Source: Medicago truncatula (lineage: Eukaryota; Streptophyta; Magnoliopsida; Fabales; Fabaceae). From it: 64,000 bases of DNA. The position numbers and the translations under genes were made by a program. The notes under the pieces were generated by a model. It worked only from the letters and a program-made list of their open reading frames with translations. It had not been told where the DNA came from and made no database searches. The stretch lies in assembly GCF_003473485.1 (NCBI RefSeq), contig NC_053044.1, positions 13,271,501 through 13,335,500 on the forward strand, written 5' to 3'. Positions 23,751 through 35,168 of the stretch are shown here, piece after piece. Each line of letters opens with the position of its first letter. Positions within the stretch are counted from its first letter, which is position 1.

Positions 23751-26700
23751 CTAAGAAAGTTTCTTTTGTTGCTTGTCCTTCCATTCTTTGATATTAGCTT
23801 CTATCCTTGCCTTCACATTTGTTTGAAATCCAGGATATGGTTCATATCCAATGGATGATTGGAGGACCTGCAAAATAAATTAAAATAGTCAATCTTGTTT
23901 CCAATTTGAATCAAAACCAGTTCAAAGCACTATGCCAAATAATTACCTCAAGAATTACGAAGAAAGGACCCATTAAAAGAGCTTGAGCAAGGTTGTCCAA
24001 TAGAGCTGGTGCACGTTTCTGACAGAAAAATAATAGAACATAGTACTAAATGAATTGTGAAAATCTACGCATATTTAGTGATGGATCAATGATTTACCTC
24101 AAATGCACCATGGCCAATAAATTGTCCAATCCAACCAATCAACTGAGCAACCAACACAACCTGAAAGATTAGAGTCCTAATTAAAGAAAAGTAATTATTT
24201 ACAAAACGTAACAAAACACTGCCTTTGACCCTTGCTTTACATTAGATGTTAATATTGGCACGTAGCAATGAGCTTCGATTATTTGCTATAACAGTAATTC
24301 TAAGGTTTTGTTTACGAGTTTGGGGTGAAGAAAAGGAGGAGTTTGAAAAAAAGGAAGAAGCAAATAGAAGAAATAGATGATATTGAAAGGGGAAGATTTT
24401 GGGGGTTATTTTTCTTCATAATAGAAAACCCTCCTCATTTGGGATAACTAAAAAATTGTATTGGAGGGCTTTTGAAGGTTTTGGAGAGTTTACATTAATT
24501 CTTCAAATTTAATATATGTTGTTATAATATTCTTAAAATTAAAAAATATATTAATTATAAACATTAATTTATCATTCTCTAAAAAAATCATTCTTTCAAA
24601 AAATATGATTTTTTTCCTTCCAATTTCCCCTATATTTCCCCATAATAGAAAACCCTCCTCATTTGGGATAACTAAAAAATTGTATTGGAGGGCTTTTGAA
24701 GGTTTTGGAGAGTTTACATTAATTCTTCAAATTTAATATATGTTGTTATAATATTCTTAAAATTAAAAAATATATTAATTATAAACATTAATTTATCATT
24801 CTCTAAAAAAATCATTCTTTCAAAAAATATGATTTTTTTCCTTCCAATTTCCCCTATATTTCCCCATAATAGAAAACCCTCCTCATTTGGGATAACTAAA
24901 AAATTGTATTGGAGGGCTTTTGAAGGTTTTGGAGAGTTTACATTAATTCTTCAAATTTAATATATGTTGTTATAATATTCTTAAAATTAAAAAATATATT
25001 AATTATAAACATTAATTTATCATTCTCTAAAAAAATCATTCTTTCAAAAAATATGATTTTTTTCCTTCCAATTTCCCCTATATTTCCCCATAATAGAAAA
25101 CCCTCCTCATTTGGGATAACTAAAAAATTGTATTGGAGGGCTTTTGAAGGTTTTGGAGAGTTTACATTAATTCTTCAAATTTAATATATGTTGTTATAAT
25201 ATTCTTAAAATTAAAAAATATATTAATTATAAACATTAATTTATCATTCTCTAAAAAAATCATTCTTTCAAAAAATATGATTTTTTTCCTTCCAATTTCC
25301 CCTATATTTCCAACCCGGGATGAAGCTAATTAAAGGGGGACCAACAGAGGCCACGGTCAACCCTAGATTTTTACTATAATTTTGTTCATATTAATATGCT
25401 ATTATATTTTTTGGTCACTATATTTATTATCTGTGGTTGTACGATGAACTTTTTTTTTATTCACTCAATTTACTTAGCCTTAAACATTCAAGTTTCTAAG
25501 CTTAATTACACTAGCTATTATTTATAATGCATAACAATGAAAAATAAAGTAAAGTTTTGTTGCAATTTACAAAACAACATTAATCCTTAACAAATATCAA
25601 TTTACAATTCCTTGTTGCAATTTGGTGAATTTTTTTTCTTTATAGCATACAGTGTTATATACGCACTCTCGTACCAACAATTCAGTGCTCGTGATTTTAT
25701 CTTGAATTTATCCTATTACCTTTACATTTTATTGTTTAATTTTTTCTTTCTTTACTATTCAAAAATCTTCTTTAGTCTCGTCATACTAAACGAGCCTCTC
25801 ATCTTTTGTATATCTTTGAAATTTCTCATAACTTTTGGATATATCATATGATTTTTTAAATTTCTTGAATATATTATGCATATAAAATTTTATTTTTTCT
25901 TTACTAAGTTATACTCTTAAATTTAGTCCTCCCTAAAATAATTTTTTGGCTCCGTCCCTATTTCCAACCCCCTCCCCTCCAAACTCCCAAACAAAGCCTA
26001 AGATAATAATAACCATTTAATCAACAAAAATGTTTAACATTCATCATCTCTAACCAAAAAATCATAAAATATTATGGTTTGTGACTGAAAGATAATAATA
26101 AAAAAAATGGACACGTCAATGCATCAAATTTATTTATTTAGCTATAAATACATCTTTAGTGTTTTTTTATTTTTCTAATAAAGATAGGTTGCCCAATTAA
26201 TTATAAATGCATCAAATTATTTATTTATTTAGATACCCTTTGTACCACTCTGAAAATTTTCAAATAACCAAATATATGGTCTGTGTGACCACATTTTTCA
26301 GTTGCAACTAAAATGTGCGTGACCACTATTTTTCCAATTAGTTAACCAAATAAATTTTAAAAAAATAGTGCTAACGCAACTAAAAAACTGCGGTCACACA
26401 GATCATATATTTGGTTAACTTAAATTTTCTAAAGTGGTATAAAGGAGTGTACACATTAAGTGTGTCAACCTATCATTGTTTTTTTTAAAGGATCTTTTTA
26501 GTGTTGTTCATTCCCTTAATTTATTTAGGTTTTATGTGTAAGGTATGCTATAAAATTTCTTCAATTTTTATAATCTATAATGGAACCAAGTTTATACGTG
26601 TTAGAACCAAGTTGGTCAAGACATAAGGACTTTTAATATTTTTTATGATATCAAAAATATAAAAATATAATTTATCCTCTGTTTAAGTGTGCAAATAATA

Positions 26701-27366
26701 ATTTATAAAACATAAATTAACAGATAAAACTAGAATAGATATTAAAAAACAATTTATTTTTTTTATCGTAATAGTTTGGTTTGCGTCTAAAAGTGACGTG
26801 ATAATTCAGAGTTCATAAGACAAAAGATTCTTCCTGTTCAAACATTGTATTTTTTTTTATCATTCTACATTAACTTAGAGTTGTATTATTTGAACACACG
26901 TGAACTTGAGATATCCGAATCTAAGTTCAATGTTTTTTACCATTAGACTAAACTATTAGAGTCTGAAATATATTATTGCTAACAAATAAAATGAAACATA
27001 CAACGTTATGAACTAATTCAGTACCTTCCAAGCAAGTTCGAATCCGAGTGAATTTGCGATGAAACTTGAAGAAACCCAACAAAGAAAAGTGATGAAGCCA
27101 ACAAAGGAACCAGCTTTAATATCCAAAGCAGCGTAGAAAAGAGCGTAGAAAATGGTGAAGATGAAGCCAAGGTTGAAAACAAAGACAGGGTGTATAAGAT
27201 TAAGAACTGTTTGGGATGGAGAGAAAATAGGAGGGGTGAAGTAAAGTAGAATAAGAGCTGTGAAAAGGAGAGGCCAAACAAAGAGGATATGGATTGCAAC
27301 GTTTATTGGGTTGCTATGATAAGCGCCATAGAATGCAAAGTGCTTTTCCAGATCTAATAGACCCAT
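23751..27366 (-). CDS. MPO1-like 2-hydroxy fatty acid dioxygenase (DUF962), copy B
   Basis: Exons on the minus strand are 27366-27025, 24160-24098, 24018-23947 and 23867-23751 (stop), giving 197 residues with the same phase-0 junctions as copy A. H9, H17, H26 and the GHGAFE (H131) plus RAPALLDNL motifs are all present, and the membrane pattern matches. It is close to copy C in sharing a two-residue insertion and the FSPSQT segment, and it has the most family-like sequence of the three. Intron 1 has swollen to 2864 bp and holds a TIR element with a 4 x 224-bp tandem array, a further probable insertion and a second MITE. Splice sites remain consensus (AAG|GTAC donor, TTTCAG acceptor), so I expect a working gene; expression is untested. 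Confidence 0.88.
24299..26002. mobile_element. Non-autonomous TIR element in MPO1-like B intron 1
   Basis: The left end ttctaaggttttgtttacg and the right end, read in reverse as tcttaggctttgtttggga, form degenerate terminal inverted repeats about 25 bp long. The element carries the 224-bp tandem array (24418-25313) and, near the right, a ~640-bp block flanked by direct copies of atttccaaccc (about 25307-25317 and 25960-25971) that looks like a later insertion. No transposase is encoded. Superfamily unknown. Confidence 0.5.
24418..25313. repeat. Tandem array, 4 copies of a 224-bp unit
   Basis: The landmark 'ataatagaaaaccctcc' begins at 24418, 24642, 24866 and 25090, a constant 224-bp step, and the array ends near 25313. 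By eye I found no difference between units, pointing to very recent amplification. Each unit holds imperfect copies of the element's own end sequence ('ggagggcttttgaagg'). Confidence 0.95.
26228..26480. mobile_element. MITE, 'gtgtgaccacattttt' family, copy 1
   Basis: The arms 'accaaatatatggtctgtgtgaccac' (left) and its complement (right, about 26390-26415) form an inverted repeat. The right terminus reads 'acacattaagtgtgtcaacctatcattg'-like sequence shared with the copy at 34805-35144. The left terminus is truncated. It lies within MPO1-like B intron 1. Confidence 0.6.
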
Positions 27367-27765
27367 TTTTTCTGGTTTGTAATGTGGACAATATGATTGA
27401 TTACTATATGTTTATATTGAATTATTGATTGATTCAATTCAAAATGCTTGTTTCAATTTTAATATTAGAGATTTATTCAAAAAAATATTTTTTTTAATAT
27501 TATAGATTGGTTGTTAGTTGCTTGCTTCTCAGCATGCTCGTTTGGTTGTTAGTTGACTTTGGACATGGTCATTTTCAATACTACATAGATAAAGGTTTTA
27601 TTCCTTCATTTAACATTTTCATAATCAGCAACAAGAATCGATTGATCTTAGTCGTAAAAGATTTGAGCTCTTTGAGTACAGGGGTTTCATCTCTGGTTCT
27701 TGTGTATGTAAAAAAAAATAATATATGGTTATCACGGTTAAACAATAGTGAAAACTTTGTATTTC
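27367..27765. promoter_or_regulatory. Upstream region of MPO1-like B
   Basis: About 400 bp between the start codon and a hAT-like element. A TATA-like 'atatgtttatattga' lies near 27405-27420, roughly 40-55 bp from the ATG on the minus strand. Assigned by position only. Confidence 0.35.
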
Positions 27766-28507
27766 TATGGTGTAACGGTTCGGTTTGGATCGGTTTTCAT
27801 TCTTTTTCAAAAAAGGAACGAAACCAAACAAATCGGTTTGATTTGGTTGATTGGTTTATTTAAAAATACAATTAAAATAAAAATTCATATTCTTACAAAT
27901 TTGTATTTCATGCATAAAACATATGTCATGCTAAAATATTTCATTGAACTTTGTATTTCATATATTGTTTTTTCATGTTATCTATTTTTCAAACAACTTT
28001 TATAACTAACCTTACTCAATATTTCCAAGGCATATAATACGATATATTTTAAAAAATTTGAAGGCGTAAACATGATAAAAACTAACCAACAGATGAACGA
28101 TTTGGTGATGAGGAAAATTGGGTTAGGTCATGGGTGTGGTTGACAGCTAGGGTTTCTTTTTTAGTAGAAATGAAATAGAGTCTGAGTGATGAGATGAGAT
28201 TAGTATGAGAGGAAGTGAATGGATTATGTAGTATTTTATGTTGGGCTTTAATTTTGGACATAATCATAAGTGTGTGTGTGTGTGAGGAGGGATAATAATA
28301 GTAAAATGGGGAGTGAGGTTAGCATGGGTTCGGTTTATCGGTTTCTTGGATCTCAAAATGAAAAATCGAGAACCAAACCAAATAAGATCGGTTTCGATTG
28401 GTTCGGTTCGGTTTTGAACCTTACCAGACAAGGTCGGATACATTTTTGGTTTGGTTCGGTTTGGACTTTCAGTTTCATCGGTTTTATCTTAACCGCTTAC
28501 ACCCCTA
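27766..28507. mobile_element. hAT-like non-autonomous element, 742 bp
   Basis: The ends tatggtgtaacggtt and (reverse) taggggtgtaagcggtt are inverted repeats. The flanks tgtatttc (27758-27765) and tgtattcc (28508-28515) agree at 7 of 8 bases, as expected for hAT. Near both ends are runs of ggttcggttt/aaccgaacc-type repeats. A short (GT)n lies at about 28269-28283. Non-coding. Confidence 0.6.
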
Positions 28508-28670
28508 TGTATTCCACTTCGTACCGATAACATGATAACAAAAAAATTCATCACCAATACACATTGACGTTGGCGATATTTGCTAAAATTACCATCAGTA
28601 AAGTAAAAACAGATAAGTGTTACATGGTGTATATAGGGTCCAATGGGTGTTTGTTCAATAACATGTGTTC

Positions 28671-29426
28671 GAAGATTGCTTTTTAGGCCCCCCCAATATC
28701 TCTTTAGGCCCCCTAAAAATACAAAAATAACCTTTATAATACATCCGGTAGTTACATACCGGTAGTGCATTTTAAATTTTCACATTTTACACCTTCGGTA
28801 TGTACATACCGGAGGCACATTTACAAATTTTCACGTTTATCGCATTATGTTATTTAAATGTACATGCTCTGCTATGTTGGAAAATTCACAAACTTTTGGT
28901 AGGGTGCATAAAATTTACAGAAATAAAAGGATCAAACTTTTCATTGAATATGACATAACTCTAAAAAAATTATGCAGAAACAATACGAGAGAGGAAGAAG
29001 CAAGGTTTACCTTCTAAATGATTGCAATTGAGTAAAGATTGACGCCATTTGTTCTATTAATTGTGATGAAAACACAACAAAAATTGGCCAAAAAACGCAA
29101 GGTATGGAACAATATTGAAGCTTAGAAAATAACTCTTAAAAAACTGCACCATTTTATATAGATAACAACGTGGGTGGAGTACGGTATATATATACCGGAG
29201 GTGTAATTGAGAAATCGCAAAATGAATGTTCCTCCAGAACATAACTACCGAATGCGATAAACGTGAAAATTTGTAAATGTGCCTCCGGTATGTACATACC
29301 GAAGGTGTAAAATGTGAAAATTTAAAATGCACTACCGGTATGTAACTACCGGATGTATTATAAAGGTTATTTTTGTATTTTTAAGGGGCCTAAAAAGATA
29401 TTGGGGGAGCCTAAAAAGCAATCTTC
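28671..29426. mobile_element. MULE-type element, 756 bp, 176-bp TIRs, 9-bp TSD
   Basis: Left arm 28671-28846 and right arm 29251-29426 are near-identical inverted repeats starting gaagattgctttttaggc. A perfect 9-bp duplication catgtgttc flanks it (28662-28670 and 29427-29435). Each arm holds several small palindromes around 'ccggta...taccgg' and 'tatgtacata'. The 400-bp centre has no recognisable coding. Confidence 0.92.
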
Positions 29427-29435
29427 CATGTGTTC

Positions 29436-30720
29436 TTGTTATACGGACTGACACAATGTTCATTCCGTCTAGATTCGACGCGACCCAAGCCCCTAGAACA
29501 GACGATACTATACGATGGACATACCTTAAATTCCACTAGATCATGATCTGTTCAAAGGGTTCCTTGCCTCCCAATCCGAGTCTTATGCAGCAGACCGCCC
29601 CGATGGTCACTCACGTTCTCTTCGAGACAGTTGTCCAGGTAAAAGACTATGGGTCAAAACTCTACTTACCCATTATATATGCCTTAGGTATGACACTACT
29701 AATCCATATTATAGTCGCATGACCTCTTGAACCCTTTACTGACTCGGACGTCGGAGCGTATGCATGTACACCATCCCCCTCTGGTGGAGAAGGACTTGCG
29801 GCGGACAGACTAAAGCTTGATCCCTCTACACAACGGATCTCAACCAATCATCCATCTTCTTAGGTCCAAACAAATTATTTCTATCCTTTAGAACATTCAC
29901 AACGAAGACATCCATTCTTGGATATTTAAATAGCTCTAATTTGTGCAAATCATTTGTTTATAACTTTTTTAAGAGCCATATTTAATATGCATTAAGTTCT
30001 TTCAACCTAGCACCTCAAACTGATTTTTAAACATAACTCATTAATCATCTAGTAATAACTTTATATCACTATATTTCAATATTCTCAAAAAATATAGATC
30101 CCACCAAAAAAGACCGCTACACAAAATACCCCCTATATGTACTCTTTTTTTTGGTTACACAACGAGAATACTCGTTAAATACAAAATCTTAAAAGTAAGA
30201 CTTCCATTGTGGATGATATTGGCATGGTGTCACAACAATGCGAAAAAAATGAAGATTTCACTGCAACTTTGGTTTTGATTGTCACCAACAAAGATTATCT
30301 ATTTGACAGTGTTGAATACTTCAAAAATTCACAAGATGGTGTTCCACTGTGGTTGCTCTAGCAAGATGCTTTTTTTGCTACAACAAGGATCATTACATCA
30401 AGAAATTGCATTCCTCTTGAGAAGAATCAGGGTTGCAAGCAATCATTCCAAATGATAAAAAATAATCAAGAATAAAGGCATCCAAGAAGACTCACAAGAA
30501 CTACATTGACAATGAAATTGAGGAACTCATAGTTAGAAATAGCTGCACAATGTTCATGATGTTTGTTTGGAACAAATATACTTTTATTATCTCTCCACTA
30601 ATTTATCTCCAATTTCCCCTCAATAAATGACAACACAACAAATCCAGTTTTCTGTAAGATTTTATTTTTCTATTTCCAAAGGAATGGTTTAAAACAACAA
30701 CATTTGCAAACTATTTTAAG
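29436..30720. other. Unassigned repeat-like DNA 3' of MPO1-like C
   Basis: From 29440 to about 29860 the base composition becomes GC-richer and phrases such as 'tttactgactcggacgtcggag' resemble the R-U5 part of some gypsy LTRs; this is a weak call. From 30180 to 30560 I see degraded protein-like reading with stops and no family match. Confidence 0.35.
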
Positions 30721-32890
30721 CTAAGAAAGTTTCTTTTGTTCAATGTCCTTGAATTCTTTGATATTGGCTTCTATCCTTGCCTTCACCTTTGTCTGAAATC
30801 CTGGATATGGTTCATATCCGATGGATGATTGGAGGACCTACAAAACAAATTAAGATAGTCAACCTTGTTTTCATTTTGAAAGAAACCAGTTCAAATCGCT
30901 ATGACAAACAGTTAAGTTACCTCAAGAATCACGAAGAAAGGCTCCATTAAAAGACCTTGAGCAAAGTCATCCAATCGAGTTGGTGCACGTTTCTGATAGA
31001 AAAATTATATATCATAAATGAATTGAGAAAATCTATGTGTAGTGCTTTTCAGTGATGGAACAAGGATTTACCTCAAACACAACATGACCAATAGATGTTC
31101 CAGTCCATCCAATCAACTGAGCAGCCAACACAACCTGAAAGATTATAGTCCATAATTAAAGCACAACAATTGTTTATAAAACAGAACACAAAACTACCTC
31201 TGACCCTTGTCATAAACATCTTTTGTATTCATCCTATATATTAAAAAAATACGTAATACATTTAACGTGTCTACTTTGTGTATCCATGCTTCTAAAGTAT
31301 CTCGTTATATAAATCTTTTTACTCACTTATATGTGGATGTGGACCGGAATAAGAAATATAGCCCAGTGCCCCTCTGCCATAATTAACGTAGCCTAACATC
31401 ACATAGTTACATAAGAGACATGTGACAGGTTAAATTGAGACGGGTGAATTGGCCACATGCTCAGCACGTGGGCGAGATAAGCATACCAAGAGTAAATCTC
31501 GGAAGACGGCCTCCTGTCATGACTTCTAATGGAGTGGAGTCTAGCTACCTGTATCCGAGATGGAGTCTCGGGCTGTTACGCTTTTCACTAGGTTTCGCCT
31601 CATTAGCTGTGGCACTTTTGACTTGCTCACATACACCCACACATTGGATAAAGATGAACACGCAACAACCGAGATAATGGTTTGACCAAGCAGATAGGAA
31701 CAACCATCCCTACTATCACGAGGGATGTGAGCTTATAAATAAGAAAGAAAGGACAGGCTAACGAACGCTCACCGATCACTACACTTAAGACTTCTTGCTT
31801 AGTATATATCCGGCAGGGTCTATACTTTTAACTTGTCATATGTGTAACCCCAATAGGGAAGAAAGTGTAAAACAAGTTACAAACAAAAAACAAACATCAT
31901 ATTCTACAAACTAATTGGAAAGGATGGATGAGCACATTGTAAACCCAGACCCTCCTTCCATCTGGTCAGATCCTGGAATATCATTCTGTCCCAATTTTCT
32001 TTGGGTTAGGCCTTGACCCGACCCATACCCTACGGGCTCACAAGACGAACCAGAGTTCCTATACTCATAGTTAAAACATATTTGCTTTACATTGGATTTT
32101 AATGATTGGTAGCAATGTTCTTTGAATATTGCAAGACAGTCAATCATAATTGAATCAGAGTTCGTGTACTTATAAGCTATATAAGCTCCCCTACAAATAA
32201 GAGCTTATAAGCTATAATTTCAAAATTTGGTACTAGCAAACATACTTTACCAAAACTAAATGCTAACTAACTCTAACAAACTAGCTAATTCATAATTGAA
32301 TTCATATCATGTATAATTGAGTATAACTATGAAACACAGACACTCCTATGATTACGCGTGTCCGACACCGAAACATATAATTACACTGATTTTCGTGTTT
32401 CATAGAACTATAGGCATAAAATAATTGAGTATAACTATGAAACACAGACACTCCTAAGATTACGCGTGTCCGATACCGAAACATATAATTACACTGAATT
32501 ATGTGATTTTCGTGTTTCATAGAACTATAGGCATGAATAAAATAGTACCTTCCAAGCGAGTTGGAAGCCGAGTGAATTAGCGATGAAACTAGACGAAACC
32601 CAACAAAGAAGAGTGAATACAGCAACAAAGGAACCAGCTTTGATATCCAAAGCAACATAGTAAACAGCATAGAAAACAGCGAATACAAAACCAAAGTTGA
32701 AAATTAAAACAGGGTGGATAAAATTAAGGAGTGTTTGGGAAGGAGAGAAAAATGGAGGAGTAAAGTAAAAGAGAATAAGAAAAGTGAAAATGAGAGGCCA
32801 AACAAAGAGTTTGTGGAGTATAACGTTTATTGGGTTCGTATGGTTAGCGCCGTAGAAGGCAAAGTGCTTTTCCAGATCTAATATATCCAT
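30721..32890 (-). CDS. MPO1-like 2-hydroxy fatty acid dioxygenase (DUF962), copy C
   Basis: Exons on the minus strand are 32890-32549, 31134-31072, 30992-30921 and 30837-30721 (stop), 197 residues, junctions as in copies A and B. H9, H17, H26 and H131 are kept. It departs from its paralogues at otherwise steady positions: MDILD for MGLLD at the start, WTGTSIGH where the others have a GQ before GH (GQIFGH, GQFIGH), APTRLDD for APALLDN, and MEPFF for the MAPFF/MGPFF of copies A and B. This suggests relaxed constraint or a changed substrate. Intron 1 (1414 bp) contains an LTR-like block and two tandem MITE copies close to the donor site. Open and spliceable, so called as a gene. Confidence 0.85.
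31422..31873 (+). mobile_element. LTR-like block in MPO1-like C intron 1
   Basis: A GC-richer segment starts tgtgacaggtt. It has a TATA-like 'gcttataaataagaaag' near 31732 followed by about 130 bp, and ends near 'gtgtaaaaca'. This promoter-plus-leader layout resembles a small solo LTR or TRIM. Flanks give no target duplication, so it is tentative. Intron sequence shared with 50546-51016 resumes after it. Confidence 0.35.
32323..32530. repeat. Two tandem MITE copies, 108-bp period
   Basis: The phrase ataactatgaaacacagac starts at 32323 and again at 32431. Each copy ends gtgtttcatagaactatagg, so each is a small TIR element of the 'tgaaacac' family, duplicated together with a few flanking bases. 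The second ends about 20 bp from the exon 1 donor of MPO1-like C. Confidence 0.8.
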
Positions 32891-34804
32891 TTTTTTGGGT
32901 TCTGGTTAGAATGGTTTGTTTGTTTGATATTGTTATATATTTTCTGTATTTCCTCCTCATTGTATGTATATACAAGAATTATTTCGTTCAACACAAAAAT
33001 GGAAATGGTGGGATAACAGTCCTTTTCATTGTTGAAAATTTCATGTATCGGGTTGTCACAATAGTCTTCTATATATCAAAATTTTAAAATAATATCTAAT
33101 TGTGTACGATGTTAGTCAAAATAGTCATTTACATTAAAATATCTTGTTAACATTGTCATACTAACTTTTAAATATATTGACATATTAGTCTTGACAAATA
33201 CTTAATTAGTGTCAAATCAATCCCGGTATGAATAGATTTAATATACGACTATTTTAATGTCCGAGATAATTTTGACTTTTGAAGTGCACAATCAATGACT
33301 GCTTTGAAATTTTTATACATTAAGGAACTATTGTGACTGTTTGCTAATTATTTAGGGACTAAAGTGGCTATTACTCCGAAGATGATGTATCTGGTTAAGA
33401 ATTTAGAGTAAATACATTAATTTTTGTTGACTCAAATATCTTTTATAAATATGATTAATTTTTTTTTTGTAGTGGTCGGGGTTCGAACCCCGGACCCTGC
33501 ATATATCATGCATTGTCCATATCAACCGAGCTAAGCTCACGAGGAGAAATATGATCAAATTAAGTATATGGATTGATTTTATTTTATTTTTAAAAAAAAA
33601 AAAACAAGTATATAGATTGGATGAGATTCAAAGTGTTAGGTTGAATTCAATATTAATAAATATTGATCGTAAATATTGATAAGCGAGAAGGATGGCAGTT
33701 ATGGTGGGTAGGGGGTTGACATCCAATTGCTGGCACCATTTTTGGCAATAAGTCAGGTTGTCCGATAAGGGCATGGTTTATTTAAGGTTTGGTCCGACTT
33801 AACTTTTTTAGTAAAAGGTGTAGGGCTTTTTAGAAAGTCTATGGGCTTAAGAATATAAATAAGTCTATTAAGCTATAGTTTACATCGGTTCGGTCATCGA
33901 CTTAGTAAGGGTGTTGGGTCATCAATTGAACTACATGATTGGATCAGTTTAAATCGAATAACTCGGTTAGATAAGCCAGTCTGAAGATTAAATTTTTCTA
34001 AGTGTTTAACTTGATTAAATCGGATTGAACGATGACTCGGTCACTTAAAAACTAAAAAATTGACATATAATATGTATATTAATATTTGTATAACTATATT
34101 TTTTAAAGAAAATAGTTATATTTTGATGACATGAAATAGATTTTTTTTTTTGCATATATATTAATATTAATATAATAGGTAAATTTTCTAGTGTACTTGC
34201 GGTGAGTACAATAATAGAATCTAGAGTTTAAACTGTTTATGATATGTCTTGAGAATGATCCAAATGGTGGTATTTGTAGGCTTGTAGCCCTTGGTGGGCT
34301 TGTTTTAGCGTGACTTAAGCCCTAAATAAGCTGGGTTTTAGGTCTTTTAATCCGATTCTAGATGCTTCTAAAAGCTGGCTATGATGGCGCTCATGTATGG
34401 ATTGGATTGTTTCTAAATTATTTTTGGTAGATTTAAATTTACTTTTAGTCCCTGTATTCTCTCCTTTTACAATTTCCGTCCCATAGTTTTAAAATTATCA
34501 ATTTTGATCCTCTAGTTTTTGTTTTACATTACCCATTTTAATTTACTCATCCCTTTTAAAAAGGTATATCACATACACATGTATAAGCTACACCTAAGTA
34601 AGAACTAAGGTGATATATTAAGTATTATAAGGAGCGCTTTTAAATAAAAACAATCCAAAGAACAAAGAAATTAATGGGTAAAATCAAACTTTTTGGTTCC
34701 TAAAGTTGTTGTAATTTGATCTAAACCAAAGTCTTTGGATCGAAATATAGTAATTTTTTATACAAAAGGGATTATTTGTTCTCCCAATATTCATTAGAGT
34801 AAAG
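32891..34804. other. Upstream region of MPO1-like C and AT-rich intergenic DNA
   Basis: A TATA-like 'gttatatattttctg' near 32932-32946 lies about 45 bp upstream of the ATG. Beyond it are dispersed-repeat phrases such as 'agtccctgtattctc' (34447) and the SINE at 33456. No genes recognised. Confidence 0.4.
33456..33546 (-). mobile_element. Short tRNA-derived SINE
   Basis: On the minus strand it starts ctcctcgtgagcttagctcg, has the B box ggttcgaacccc, and ends in a poly-A (poly-T on plus at 33458-33468). The direct repeat aaatatgat lies at 33447-33455 and 33547-33555. Same family as 7929-8063 but shorter at the 3' side. Confidence 0.85.
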
Positions 34805-35144
34805 ATTGATAGACACACTTAATGTGTACACCCCTTTGTACCACTCTTAAAAATTTCAAATAACCAAATATGCGATTTGTGTGACCACATTTTTTCACTT
34901 GCGTGACCTTTATTTAGAAGCTGAAAAATGTGGTCACGCAACTAAAATGCGCGTGACCCCTATTTATTTATTTTTTTGGTACAATGACCACTATTTTTTC
35001 AATTAGTTAACTAAATAAATTCTAGGAAAATAGTGCTCACGCAACTAAAAAAAAATATGGTCACACATATTATATATTTATTTAACTGAAATTTTTCAGA
35101 GGTGTACAAAGGATATACACATTAAGGATGTCTACCTATCATTG
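34805..35144. mobile_element. MITE, 'gtgtgaccacattttt' family, copy 2
   Basis: The ends tgatagacacacttaatgtg and the complement of 'cattaaggatgtctacctatca'-like sequence are inverted repeats. The interior repeats the gtgtgaccac/gtggtcac motif several times. More complete than the copy at 26228-26480. Confidence 0.65.
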
Positions 35145-35168
35145 CTCTATTGATTAAGGATATAAAGT

